Shown piece by piece: positions 1-8,232 of a DNA stretch of 41,147 nt. Location of the stretch: NCBI GenBank assembly GCA_964545715.1, contig CAZJHX010000094.1, positions 1 through 41,147 of the forward strand, written 5' to 3'. Source of the DNA: CAZJHX01 sp964545715. Its GTDB lineage: Bacteria > Myxococcota_A > UBA9042 > GCA-2863065. The position numbers and the translations under genes are program-made. The notes below the pieces were generated by a model. That model was not told the origin of the DNA. It was given only the letters and a program-made list of their open reading frames with translations, and did no database searches. The first letter of the stretch is position 1; the number at the start of each line of letters is the position of its first letter.

Positions 1-1
1 C

Positions 2-967
2 AGCCTGTTGGACAACAAGGGCGGCCTCACGCCGGTCTACATCTATTTCAGCGAGGGCGGCGACGCCAGCGTGACGACCGGCGGCACAAACGCGTGTGTG
101 CAGGACTACAAGGCGTGCTCCGACGGGTTTTGCGACACCATCGCGGCGGCGTGCCTGGCCAGCCTGACGCTGCTGTGCGGCGACATCCAGTGGACGTGCG
201 CCAACCCGCTGACAGCGGAGGAGCAGGCGTTTGCCGAGGCGCAGAACCTCACCGACGAGACCGGCGCGCTGCTGGAGGGGGTGACGCTCAGCTTCGTGCG
301 CGCGCTGATGGGCTTTGACAAGGACGGCAACGGCAAGCTGTCGATCAGCGAGGTCCGCCGGCTGGCGTACGACGCGTTTTTGGCGGGTGTGACCTTCCCC
401 GACATCAAGACGCTCATCGGCGACATGGCCGGTCAGGGCCTGGCCAACGCGGACGGGCTGAAGTTTCACGAGCTGTCCAAGGTCATCGACCTGACGACGA
501 TTGTGAACAGCGGCTTCAACCCCGAGCAGGCGTGGCAGGCGCTGGAGGGCCAGCTGCAGGGGCTGCTCATGACGTTTGCGGGCGGCGACCTCGCCAAGGC
601 GCAGGCGCTGGCTCTCTCGGTGCTGCTCACGCGGGCTGCCCAGATCATGAAAGAGGGAGCCCCTGAAGACGCCGAGGGCGCGCGCGAGGTCCTGCTGGCG
701 TGGGTCGCCAACACCACCTTCGGCTTCAGCCCCGAGCCCGATGAGGACGCCGTGAAGGCGCTGACCGAGCTGGCGACCGACGAGACCGCGGCCGAGCACG
801 CTCAGGTGCTGCAGAGCCGGCTGGACCACCTGGCTGCCAACCCGCCCGGGGAGAGCGGCTATTACTATGACACGCTGGCGCCGTCCGAGCGCCAGGCCGC
901 CTGGGACGCGACCAAAGGCCAACTGGAGCAGGGCATCGAGTCCCTGAAGAGCAAGGCTGACAAGTAG
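2..967 (+). CDS. EF-hand protein, C-terminal part (5' end outside window)
   Basis: The frame is open from the first bases of the window, so the gene almost certainly begins upstream. A TTG at position 8 is only the first possible in-window start and has no ribosome binding site. The visible part starts with a Cys-bearing segment. It then has one clear EF-hand calcium-binding loop of the form DKDGNGKLSISE, about 100 residues after position 8. The rest is helical, Ala/Glu-rich sequence with a second weak acidic stretch. No catalytic motif is seen. The composition and the neighbouring lipoproteins suggest an exported or periplasmic calcium-binding protein; that location is inference because the signal peptide region is not in the window. 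It ends 27 bp before the next gene on the same strand. Confidence 0.75.
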   Translation, partial: SLLDNKGGLTPVYIYFSEGGDASVTTGGTNACVQDYKACSDGFCDTIAAACLASLTLLCGDIQWTCANPLTAEEQAFAEAQNLTDETGALLEGVTLSFVRALMGFDKDGNGKLSISEVRRLAYDAFLAGVTFPDIKTLIGDMAGQGLANADGLKFHELSKVIDLTTIVNSGFNPEQAWQALEGQLQGLLMTFAGGDLAKAQALALSVLLTRAAQIMKEGAPEDAEGAREVLLAWVANTTFGFSPEPDEDAVKALTELATDETAAEHAQVLQSRLDHLAANPPGESGYYYDTLAPSERQAAWDATKGQLEQGIESLKSKADK

Positions 968-994
968 CCCTCTTCGGGTGGCATACTACGCCGC

Positions 995-1366
995 ATGAGC
1001 AACGGATTTGACGAGATCCTGGCTACGGCGACACCCGAGGTGGCGGCGCTTGCGCGTCGCACCAAGCAGCTGATCCAAGAGATCATGCCCGATGTGGTGG
1101 AAGTGCCCTGGCCGAGACAGAGGAACATCGGCTACGGCGTCGGTCCCAAGAAGATGTCAGAGCACTTCTGCTACATCGGCGTCCTCAAAGGGCGCATCAA
1201 TCTGGGCTTTTTGTATGGGGCGGACCTGGCGGACCCCGAGCGGCTGCTCGAGGGCACCGGCAAGGCCCTGCGCCACATCAAGATCTCGCAACTCTCCCAG
1301 GTCGACAGCCCCGCCGTCCGAGCGCTGGTCCAAGCCGCGTCCACCCACCTGCCAAAGCTCACGTAG
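995..1366 (+). CDS. DUF1801 (YdhG-like) domain protein
   Basis: This is a compact cytoplasmic protein of 123 residues without signal peptide or membrane segment. The order of motifs fits the DUF1801/YdhG family: an N-terminal helix with TKQLIQEIMPDVVE, a central strand pair around NIGYG and FCYIGVLKGRINLGF, and a C-terminal basic segment with RHIKISQL. Members are small stand-alone proteins of unknown biochemical role. The ATG start is supported by family length. No Shine-Dalgarno is visible; a CATACT hexamer lies 7 nt before the ATG, so the message may be leaderless (see findings). It is followed by 60 bp without a gene, then a lipoprotein gene on the same strand. Confidence 0.85.
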   Translation: MSNGFDEILATATPEVAALARRTKQLIQEIMPDVVEVPWPRQRNIGYGVGPKKMSEHFCYIGVLKGRINLGFLYGADLADPERLLEGTGKALRHIKISQLSQVDSPAVRALVQAASTHLPKLT

Positions 1367-1414
1367 AGCGGGAGGGGCCGCGCATCGGCGTTGCCGGGGC
1401 TTCCGCGGATCGGG

Positions 1415-1420
1415 TAGCGT
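1415..1420 (+). promoter_or_regulatory. Candidate leaderless -10 element (TAGCGT)
   Basis: TAGCGT fits TANNNT and ends 6 nt before the ATG at 1427. There is no Shine-Dalgarno in those 6 nt. The same arrangement recurs at seven other transcription-unit heads in this window, which is the main support. Confidence 0.5.
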
Positions 1421-1426
1421 GGAAAC

Positions 1427-4400
1427 ATGTCCCCACGCATGCTTCGTCTTCTGGTTCTCCTGCCAGTGTTGTGCTTTGCCTGTTCGGAGTCGTCCGAGCC
1501 CGGGGTCTCGCCGTCTCTCGACGCGGTGACCCCGACCGATGGCGACCCGGTCGGTCATGGGGATGTGTCGGTCCCACCCTCGGACGTACAGGTGGAGCCC
1601 GACGCGGACCCGAGCGAGCTGCCCCCCTGGTTCGGGGAGAAGTGCTCTTCCAACGACGACTGCCAGGCCGAGGGCTGGGCGGACGGGTACTGCGTCCAGG
1701 TTGACGAGACAGGCTTGTCGCAGTGCACGCAGGCCTGTGTGTCGGAGTGTCCGCCCGGGTATGGCTGTGTGGCGATCCAGAACCTCGGTGGTTCGGATGC
1801 CCTGTTCGTGTGCATGCCCATCGTGCCGACCGGCTGCGATCCGTGCGAGAGCGACCTGGATTGCCCCAGGCCCGGCGCGCGCTGCCTCGGCATAGGGCTG
1901 GACGGGGGCGTCGACGACCTGCGCTGCGCGGACCCGTGCACGGAGGGGCAGGCCGCCTGCCTGGCGGGGTATGTGTGCACTTCGACCGTGGTTGGAGACC
2001 AGCGGGAGCCCGCGGAGCTCTGCATACCGGACACAGGCAGCTGCATCTGTTTTGGGGCCGACGAGAGCGGGTCCCCGGTCAATGGATCCTCTCGGCCCTG
2101 TACGTCCTCCAACGAGATTGGGACATGTACGGGCACCGAGCTTTGTGACGGCACAAACGGCTGGACCGGCTGTACGGCCACCCAGCCGTCCGCGGAGGTC
2201 TGCAACGGGACGGACAACGACTGCAATGGGCTCGCTGATGACGGCATGGACCCGGTGCCGTGCGTGCACCAGAACGAACATGGCGCATGTGTGGGGACGG
2301 AGACGTGTGCCGGCCTTGACGGCTGGAGCTGTGACGCGCCGCACCCGGCTGCGGAGACCTGCGATGGGGTGGACGAGGACTGCAACGGGGTGGTCGACGA
2401 CGGCTTCCCCGACATGGATGTGGATGGGATCGCGGACTGCATCGACGACGATGTCGATGGCGACGGCATCACCGACACCGTCGACAACTGCCCACAGGTC
2501 TCCAACCCCGAACAGACCGATACGGACAGCGACCTGCTTGGGGACGCGTGCGACACGGACGACGACGGCGACGGAATTCCGGACGGCACCGACAACTGTC
2601 CACAGCTGGCCAACGCGGGGCAGGGCGACCTGGATGCGGACGCCCAGGGCGACGCGTGTGATGCCGACCTCGACGGTGACGGGGTCGACAACGACACGGA
2701 CGTCTGCCCGACCACGGCGGATCCGGGCCAGGAGGACTCGGACGGAGACGGGACAGGCGATGCGTGCGACGACGACCAGGACGGTGACGGCGTGTCTGAC
2801 GCGACGGACTGTGCGCCCAACGATCCGGCCGTTTTTCCGGGCCAGGTGGAGGTGTGCAACGGCGCCGATGACGACTGCGACTTCATCACCGACGAGGGCT
2901 TCACGGACACCGATGCGGACGGGTTGGCCGACTGCACCGACGACGACGATGACAACGACGGAGCCGTTGACGACGACGACTGCCTGCCGCTGGTCGCGAC
3001 GGCCTACCCGGGCGCCGATGAGGTTTGCAATGGCACGGACGACGACTGCGACGGCGACACAGACGAGGGCTTCCCGGACGAGGACACGGATGGCGTACCC
3101 GACTGCCTGGACGAGGATCTGGACGGGGACGGCGTGCCCAACGGCGCGGATGTCTGCCCCGCGGTGGCCGACCCGGCGCAGGAGGATCTCGATGGAGACG
3201 GGCTTGGGGACGCGTGTGACGCGGATGACGACGGAGACGCCATTCCGGACGGCACCGACAACTGCCCGGCGGTGAAGAACACCGTGCATACGGACTCTGA
3301 CGCGGACTGGCTGGGCTACGCGTGCGACGAGGATGAGGAGGGGGACGGCGTGGCGGATGGGGCGGACAACTGCGCGCTGGTCGCTAACGCGGGGCAGGCC
3401 GATCTGGACTCAGATGGCGTCGGCGATGCCTGCGAGGACGACATCGACGGAGATGGGGCCCCCGATGCTTTGGACTGTGCGCCGGAGGATCCGGCGGTGA
3501 AGCCGGGAGCGGTGGAGGCGTGCGACGGGGTGGACAACGACTGCAGCGGCGGCGTGGACGAGGGCTTCGTGGATACGGACAAGGACGGCGAGAAAGACTG
3601 CGTTGACAGCGACGACGACGGGGACCTGGACCCCGACGAGACCGACTGTGCGCCGCTGAACGCCGCGATCCACCACCAGGCGAGCGAAGTGTGCAACGGG
3701 GTCGACGACAACTGCGACGGCGGTGTCGACGAAGACCTGGGGGTGCTGACGTGCGGAAAAGGCAACTGCGCGCACACGGTCCCGGCGTGTCAGGATGGGG
3801 CGGCGCAGCTGTGTGATCCGTTCGAGGGTATCGATTTCGAAGTCTGTGATGGGGCGGACAACGACTGTGACGGGCTGACGGACGAGGACCAGGGCTGGCT
3901 GAGCTGCGGGCTCGGCGCGTGCGTCCACGCCGTGTATCAGTGCAAGGACGCTCTGCCGGTGCAGTGCGACCCGCTCGAGGGCTCCAGTCCCGAGCTGTGC
4001 AACGGGCTGGACGACGACTGTGACGGCGTGATCGACGACGAGCTGGGGATCATCTCGTGTGGGGTCGGCGCGTGCGCGAAGAGCGTCCCGGCCTGCAGCG
4101 ACGGCGACGCCAACGCGTGCGATGCCGACAGCGGGAAGAGTGACGAGGTCTGCGACGGCGTCGACAACGACTGTGATGGAGCGGTTGACGAGGGCGCGGC
4201 CGCCTGCACGCTGTTTTACGCGGACGCTGACGGCGATGGGTTCGGCGGGGGAGCCGGCGCGTGCCTGTGCGAGGCCCAGGCCCCGTATCCGTACTCAGAG
4301 TCGACGGATTGCAACGACGGCGATGCGGCGGTGAAGCCCGGCATCCTGGAGATCTGCGATAACGGAAAGGACGACAACTGCGACGGCTTGATCGATGCCG

Positions 4401-6001
4401 CTCAGACGCCCTGGTGCGACCCGGGCGGGCCGACGCTGACTCATCAGGTGATCGTGGACAACTCTGCGGGGCCGGCGCTGGCGGACTACGCCGTGCGGGT
4501 GGACGTGTCGGCGCTGAAGTACCCCAACAAGGACCTGTATGTCGCGCTGCATTTCGACGAGGCGACCGGCGCATACGCGGAGGGCGCTCAGACCGAAGAG
4601 CGGACTGCGCCCGGCACCTTCTCCGGCGCGGCAGCGTTCACCGCAGACGGGCTCGAGGGCGCGGGGCTCACCCTCCCCGGGTCGAACAGCAGCCTGCAGT
4701 ACCCGCTGCCCGACCTCGATCCCAGCGGAGGCTTTACCTATACCACCTGGGTCTATGCGACGGGCTACGAGAGCAACCACGCCAGCTTTGCGTACGTCAC
4801 GGACAACTGGATGCGCCTCTTTTACGTGACACCGAGCGCGGGCGGCGCGTGGCACTCCGGCCTGGAGTTTTGCACCGCGGCGGGCTGCCACGGACACCTG
4901 CAGGCTCCGGGGCTGGGCGCGTCGGCGTGGAAGCACCTGGTGCTGCAGTACGAGGGCGCCGCGACCAACAAGGCCCACTGGTATGTCGACGGTAAGAAGA
5001 TCCTCAGCTTCTCGTCGATCAGCTTTGCGCCGCTCAGTGGCGCCAAGCTGTCCCTGGGCGGCGACCAGAACAACGGCGCCAGCTACAACCTGCAGGGCCG
5101 AATCGACGAGGTGCTCTGGTACAAGAAAGCGCTGTCCGACACCGAGATCGCGGCGATCTACTGCCACGGCGCCGCAAAGCTGGGACAGTCCCCGGCGGCG
5201 TGCGCGGGCGTGACCGACAAGGGGCGCTTTGATCACCGCGATATTCGGGTATTGAGCAGCGATGGGGCCGGCGTGCTTCCGTCCTGGATCGGCTCCGACC
5301 GTGCGCTGTGGTTCAAGATTGGGGCGCAGGCAGCGGGTACGACCGCGACCTATCCCATTCAGTACGGCAGCGCCGCGGTTCAGGGGGACGACGATCCGGC
5401 GGCGGTCTTCTCGCTGTACGACGGCTTTGAGGGGTCGGATGGAGCGCTGTCGTCTGATGGCAAGTGGACGGTGAACGGGACGGCGTCCAGAAAGGCGCAT
5501 CGTGCGTGCTTGGACGCAGGCGCCGCGCCGGCCGCAGACTCCAGCGCGGGCTGGCTGGCCACCACTGCGACGTTCGATGGCGCCGTCACGTTGGAGGCGT
5601 CCGTGCGCTCGCTGAGTGGGGGATCGAGCCACTTCTACTCCGTGCTGGCCATGCCCGGCGCACCCACGTTCTATCCCGCCGGCTCCCATCTGCGGGTGCG
5701 TGACGGCGCTGGGGGAGAGAGTGGTCTGAAGGTGGTTGTCGACTCCGTGGTCGCCAGCGACGGAGCGGCGGCAGGAGCGGGCCATCGAATCGCGCTGCAG
5801 CGGCCGGTGGGCGATGAGCACGTGACCCGCTTCGACGGCGCCGTTCTGTCGTCGGGCGCCTGGTCGGGCGCCGGCCCCCTCAGACTGCTTGTCGGCGCGG
5901 GACCCGGTCCGGCGGGGTCGGGGACGTATACCGCCTGCTTCGATCGGGTGATCGTGCGACCGGTGGTCAGCCCCGAGCCGAAAGCCGCGTTGGCTCCTTA
6001 G
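1427..6001 (+). CDS. Giant lipoprotein with MopE repeats, thrombospondin type 3 repeats, DUF2341 and LamG
   Basis: The 1524-residue product starts with a hydrophobic signal ending in a lipobox-like LCFAC (Cys19), then a Pro/Asp-rich spacer, so it is probably an outer-membrane or surface lipoprotein. A Cys-rich N-terminal part (about 70-215) is followed by MopE-type repeats (EVCNGxDNDCNG...DEG) from about residue 255 onward. Two blocks of thrombospondin type 3 repeats (DxDGDGxxDxxDNCP) lie near 330-430 and 545-685. The most complete MopE unit (ADGDGFG...GDC...PG..E.CD.) is at about 925-992. The C-terminal part begins like DUF2341 (about 1002-1040), runs into a LamG/concanavalin fold (about 1041-1250) and resumes DUF2341-like sequence (about 1263-1335). 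TSP3 repeats bind calcium, and MopE repeats are annotated as putative metal-binding; the ligand here is unknown. One TSP3 unit around 3280-3330 is degenerate. The stop overlaps the convergent neighbour by 4 bp. Confidence 0.9.
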   Translation: MSPRMLRLLVLLPVLCFACSESSEPGVSPSLDAVTPTDGDPVGHGDVSVPPSDVQVEPDADPSELPPWFGEKCSSNDDCQAEGWADGYCVQVDETGLSQCTQACVSECPPGYGCVAIQNLGGSDALFVCMPIVPTGCDPCESDLDCPRPGARCLGIGLDGGVDDLRCADPCTEGQAACLAGYVCTSTVVGDQREPAELCIPDTGSCICFGADESGSPVNGSSRPCTSSNEIGTCTGTELCDGTNGWTGCTATQPSAEVCNGTDNDCNGLADDGMDPVPCVHQNEHGACVGTETCAGLDGWSCDAPHPAAETCDGVDEDCNGVVDDGFPDMDVDGIADCIDDDVDGDGITDTVDNCPQVSNPEQTDTDSDLLGDACDTDDDGDGIPDGTDNCPQLANAGQGDLDADAQGDACDADLDGDGVDNDTDVCPTTADPGQEDSDGDGTGDACDDDQDGDGVSDATDCAPNDPAVFPGQVEVCNGADDDCDFITDEGFTDTDADGLADCTDDDDDNDGAVDDDDCLPLVATAYPGADEVCNGTDDDCDGDTDEGFPDEDTDGVPDCLDEDLDGDGVPNGADVCPAVADPAQEDLDGDGLGDACDADDDGDAIPDGTDNCPAVKNTVHTDSDADWLGYACDEDEEGDGVADGADNCALVANAGQADLDSDGVGDACEDDIDGDGAPDALDCAPEDPAVKPGAVEACDGVDNDCSGGVDEGFVDTDKDGEKDCVDSDDDGDLDPDETDCAPLNAAIHHQASEVCNGVDDNCDGGVDEDLGVLTCGKGNCAHTVPACQDGAAQLCDPFEGIDFEVCDGADNDCDGLTDEDQGWLSCGLGACVHAVYQCKDALPVQCDPLEGSSPELCNGLDDDCDGVIDDELGIISCGVGACAKSVPACSDGDANACDADSGKSDEVCDGVDNDCDGAVDEGAAACTLFYADADGDGFGGGAGACLCEAQAPYPYSESTDCNDGDAAVKPGILEICDNGKDDNCDGLIDAAQTPWCDPGGPTLTHQVIVDNSAGPALADYAVRVDVSALKYPNKDLYVALHFDEATGAYAEGAQTEERTAPGTFSGAAAFTADGLEGAGLTLPGSNSSLQYPLPDLDPSGGFTYTTWVYATGYESNHASFAYVTDNWMRLFYVTPSAGGAWHSGLEFCTAAGCHGHLQAPGLGASAWKHLVLQYEGAATNKAHWYVDGKKILSFSSISFAPLSGAKLSLGGDQNNGASYNLQGRIDEVLWYKKALSDTEIAAIYCHGAAKLGQSPAACAGVTDKGRFDHRDIRVLSSDGAGVLPSWIGSDRALWFKIGAQAAGTTATYPIQYGSAAVQGDDDPAAVFSLYDGFEGSDGALSSDGKWTVNGTASRKAHRACLDAGAAPAADSSAGWLATTATFDGAVTLEASVRSLSGGSSHFYSVLAMPGAPTFYPAGSHLRVRDGAGGESGLKVVVDSVVASDGAAAGAGHRIALQRPVGDEHVTRFDGAVLSSGAWSGAGPLRLLVGAGPGPAGSGTYTACFDRVIVRPVVSPEPKAALAP

Positions 6002-6963
6002 AGCGAGCCGCCGGACTCCCAGACCTCGTATTTGTTGGCGCCCATGCGCATCACGGGCTCCGGCGTGGGCGGGGTGCCCAAAGACACGTCCCAGACATCC
6101 GGCTTGTAGCCCGGCTTGTCTTCGTCCTGCCACCGGAAGGTCTCGTTGACATAGAACCGGATCCCGCACGTCATGTCCTCTTCCACGTCCGCCGAGACCT
6201 CCAGCGGCTCGGCCAGCGTCAGCGTCACGACTGTCTTGCCGTCGACCGACTCCGCCCAGGCGCCGGGCGCCGGCTCGGGGTACACCACGTCAAAGTGCTG
6301 GGGCACGGCAAAGTCCTGACCCGCGACGGACACGCTGATCAGCGCGTCGCCCTGGGCCAGCGGCGGCTCCTCGTCGGGCCGGTCGGACAGCGCGTACCGG
6401 ATGTGCACATCGGTGGTCAGCGTGTCGATGACCGGCACGTCGTGAAATGTCGCCGTAACCGTTGCCTCCAGCGCCGTGAGCACGATTCTGAAGTGGGTGA
6501 AGCTGCCCGTGGGGAGCGTGTCCATGGGCACCTGCGCGACCGTGTTGGACGTGTGCATGTCGACGGCGACATCTGTGGGGGCGTGGTCGAAGATGACCAC
6601 TGGATCCGCGTCGTCCGCGCTGCGCATCAACTCCAGGCGCTGCAGCCCGTAGGAGTAGGGCTTGGGCGTCTGCGAAGCCAGGCCGTCTTTGACGTCTACG
6701 GGCTCGTCGGTGCCCTCGACCACGATCAGCAGATTGGGGCCCTCCGTATCGCTTGTGCCGGTGTCGTCGCCCGTGCCGGTGTCGTCGCCCGTGCCGGTGT
6801 CGTCGCCCGTGCCGGTGTCATCGCCCGTGCCGGTGTCATCGCCGGTGTCGTCGCCGGTGTCCACGTCCTGCGCGACCGTCGCGTCCGCCTTGCCGCCCGG
6901 GCTCGCCTCTGTCCCGCATCCCATCACCGCCGCGCACATCAACCCGATCCAGATCCTGCTCAT
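5998..6963 (-). CDS. Lipoprotein with DTG-repeat linker, unknown domain
   Basis: The start is the second of two adjacent ATGs, because AAGGAG at 6969-6974 lies 5 nt before it; the first ATG at 6966 would be only 2 nt away. This gives 321 residues. A short signal ends in MGCGTE with a lipoprotein Cys near residue 16. A low-complexity DDTG/DTGTGD linker follows, encoded by the 18-bp tandem repeat at 6755-6843. The remaining 250 residues look like beta-rich secreted sequence, including a pattern (GLQRLELMRSAD, later SFTHFRIVLTALEATV) that loosely recalls DUF4382-type carbohydrate-binding lipoproteins. I cannot confirm that family. The stop codon TAA overlaps the TAG of the convergent giant lipoprotein by 4 bp, so no separate intergenic terminator exists here. 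Confidence 0.85.
   Translation of the reverse strand: MSRIWIGLMCAAVMGCGTEASPGGKADATVAQDVDTGDDTGDDTGTGDDTGTGDDTGTGDDTGTGDDTGTSDTEGPNLLIVVEGTDEPVDVKDGLASQTPKPYSYGLQRLELMRSADDADPVVIFDHAPTDVAVDMHTSNTVAQVPMDTLPTGSFTHFRIVLTALEATVTATFHDVPVIDTLTTDVHIRYALSDRPDEEPPLAQGDALISVSVAGQDFAVPQHFDVVYPEPAPGAWAESVDGKTVVTLTLAEPLEVSADVEEDMTCGIRFYVNETFRWQDEDKPGYKPDVWDVSLGTPPTPEPVMRMGANKYEVWESGGSL
6755..6843 (-). repeat. 18-bp in-frame tandem repeat (DTG linker)
   Basis: Five consecutive units of 18 bp (plus-strand unit gtgccggtgtcgtcgccc) are nearly identical; the fourth and fifth carry a g-to-a change. Two partial 12-bp units follow to about 6860. Each unit encodes six residues of the TGTGDD type. The length is a multiple of three, so copy-number change would lengthen or shorten the lipoprotein linker without a frameshift. 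Confidence 0.9.
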
Positions 6964-6968
6964 CATCG

Positions 6969-6974
6969 CTCCTT
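6969..6974 (-). promoter_or_regulatory. Ribosome binding site AAGGAG deciding start at 6963
   Basis: On the minus strand AAGGAG is followed by CG, then ATGATG. The spacing of 2 nt to the first ATG is too short. The 5 nt to the second ATG is workable, so I place the start at 6963. Confidence 0.75.
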
Positions 6975-7043
6975 GTGTCCGTGAGACCCACCTTCCCAAC
7001 ACCGCGGGGCCGCAAGAGTGTCACCGCGCCGGCGTCCGCGAGT

Positions 7044-7055
7044 TGACCTGGGTCA
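7044..7055. promoter_or_regulatory. Short inverted repeat TGACC-TG-GGTCA in a divergent intergenic region
   Basis: A perfect 5-bp inverted repeat with a 2-bp spacer lies about midway in the 6964-7122 gap between two divergent genes that both have strong ribosome binding sites. TTGACC (7043-7048) could also be read as a -35 box toward the right, but no good -10 stands 16-18 bp downstream. It may be an operator half-site pair; the evidence is only symmetry and position. Confidence 0.25.
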
Positions 7056-7108
7056 GTCTCCTTTCCCCGTCTGGCAAAGGTCGGGCGGCTGGGGCAACAT
7101 AGGGCCAT

Positions 7109-7114
7109 AAGGAG
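7109..7114 (+). promoter_or_regulatory. Ribosome binding site AAGGAG for a TTG start
   Basis: AAGGAG is followed by 8 nt and then TTG at 7123. No ATG or GTG in frame gives the signal-like N-terminus with a comparable site. This site therefore supports the TTG start. Confidence 0.75.
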
Positions 7115-7122
7115 CGTAATCA

Positions 7123-8232
7123 TTGGCCACGGCCTCCCTTCTCGTCGCTTTGACCGCGCTCGCCCTGAGTACGCCACCCGAAGGTGAGCGGGCATATCAG
7201 CGGGCGCGGGCGGCGTTTGAGCAGCAGGATTATGCTGGCGCGCTGACCCACCTTAAAGCGGCCACGACCGCCGATCCGCGGCCCCTGTACGTGTACAACA
7301 CCGGACGGGTTCTGGAGGCGTTGGGGCGGTACGCCGAAGCGCGTGAGACCTATCTACGGTGCGCCGCCATGCCTGCCACGGACAGCAACGTGGTCACGCT
7401 GTCAGGGGAGAAGGCGGCCTCGCTTGCCGAGAAGGCCGCTGCGGTCGTACTGGTGGTCAAAGGCCTGCAGCCTTCAGAGCTGCTGCTGATCGACGAGCGG
7501 GTGGTCGGCGAGGATGACGGGGAGCTGTTGCTGAAGCCCGGTGAGCATCAGGTGTGCCGGGTGTTGCGCGGCGGTGGGCGGGTGGTCTGCGCCCGGCGGA
7601 CATTCGGGGTGGGGCGCCGTATTTCAGTGCCTGCGGCCGTGAGCGCCCAGACGGGCGCGCTTCGATGGGCGGGCGGCAAAGCGCGGAGCCTGACGCTCAA
7701 CGGGCGCACGCTGCCCCTGGACTTGAAGCGGCTTCACGAGATCGTGGTCCCCGCCGGCCAGCACGTGGTCCGTGTGACTGGAGCCGACGGGGCAGTGCGC
7801 ACTGTGCGGGCGAGCGTCGCGCCGGGCGGCGTGGTCCAGGTGGGCGCGCCGGTCGCCGTCGAGAAAGAGACGCCGCACGTCGCCGGCGAGGTGGTCTCGT
7901 CCGGTCCGGGACCCTGGCCGTGGGTTGTCACCGGATTTGGCGTTGCTGCGCTGGCCGGCGGCGCCGGGCTGATGATCGTGGCCGACGGCGCGCGCGACAT
8001 TCCGAGGGATGGCGATGGCTTTGTCGTAGGGACTCGAGCCGAGCTGCAGCAGCAGTGGGATGACGGGAGGACGCCGTGGAACACGGGCGTTGTGCTGGTG
8101 TCTGTCGGCGCAGCCGCCACGATTTCAGGGGTCGTGTGGGCCCTCATGTCGCAGGACTCCGATCCCAAAGCCGCCTCCGGCGCCTGGGTGGCGCCCGGCC
8201 TGGGCGGTGTGACGATAGGCGGATCGTTCTGA
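7123..8232 (+). CDS. Exported TPR protein with C-terminal membrane segments
   Basis: The start is TTG, chosen because AAGGAG lies 8 nt upstream. The N-terminus (LLVALTALALSTPPEGE) reads as a short signal sequence. Residues about 25-90 form tetratricopeptide-like helices (AYQRARAAFEQQDYAGALTH, then YVYNTGRVLEALGRYAEA). Two PEGA-like beta modules follow (for example LLIDERVVGEDDGELLLKPGEHQV and LTLNGRTLPL). Near the C-terminus are two hydrophobic stretches, around WVVTGFGVAALAGGAGLMIV and TGVVLVSVGAAATISGVVWAL, consistent with membrane anchoring. This TPR-PEGA-TM layout is common in Myxococcota and usually unassigned. The stop codon TGA overlaps the ATG of the next gene by one base, so the two are translationally coupled and probably work together at the envelope. 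Confidence 0.85.
   Translation: MATASLLVALTALALSTPPEGERAYQRARAAFEQQDYAGALTHLKAATTADPRPLYVYNTGRVLEALGRYAEARETYLRCAAMPATDSNVVTLSGEKAASLAEKAAAVVLVVKGLQPSELLLIDERVVGEDDGELLLKPGEHQVCRVLRGGGRVVCARRTFGVGRRISVPAAVSAQTGALRWAGGKARSLTLNGRTLPLDLKRLHEIVVPAGQHVVRVTGADGAVRTVRASVAPGGVVQVGAPVAVEKETPHVAGEVVSSGPGPWPWVVTGFGVAALAGGAGLMIVADGARDIPRDGDGFVVGTRAELQQQWDDGRTPWNTGVVLVSVGAAATISGVVWALMSQDSDPKAASGAWVAPGLGGVTIGGSF

Noticed and set aside
1157..3289. A 710-codon open frame antisense to the MopE/TSP3 lipoprotein
   Set aside because: It is a composition artefact of the Asp-rich repeat coding sequence (GAC/GTC repeats reading as Val/Arg on the other strand).
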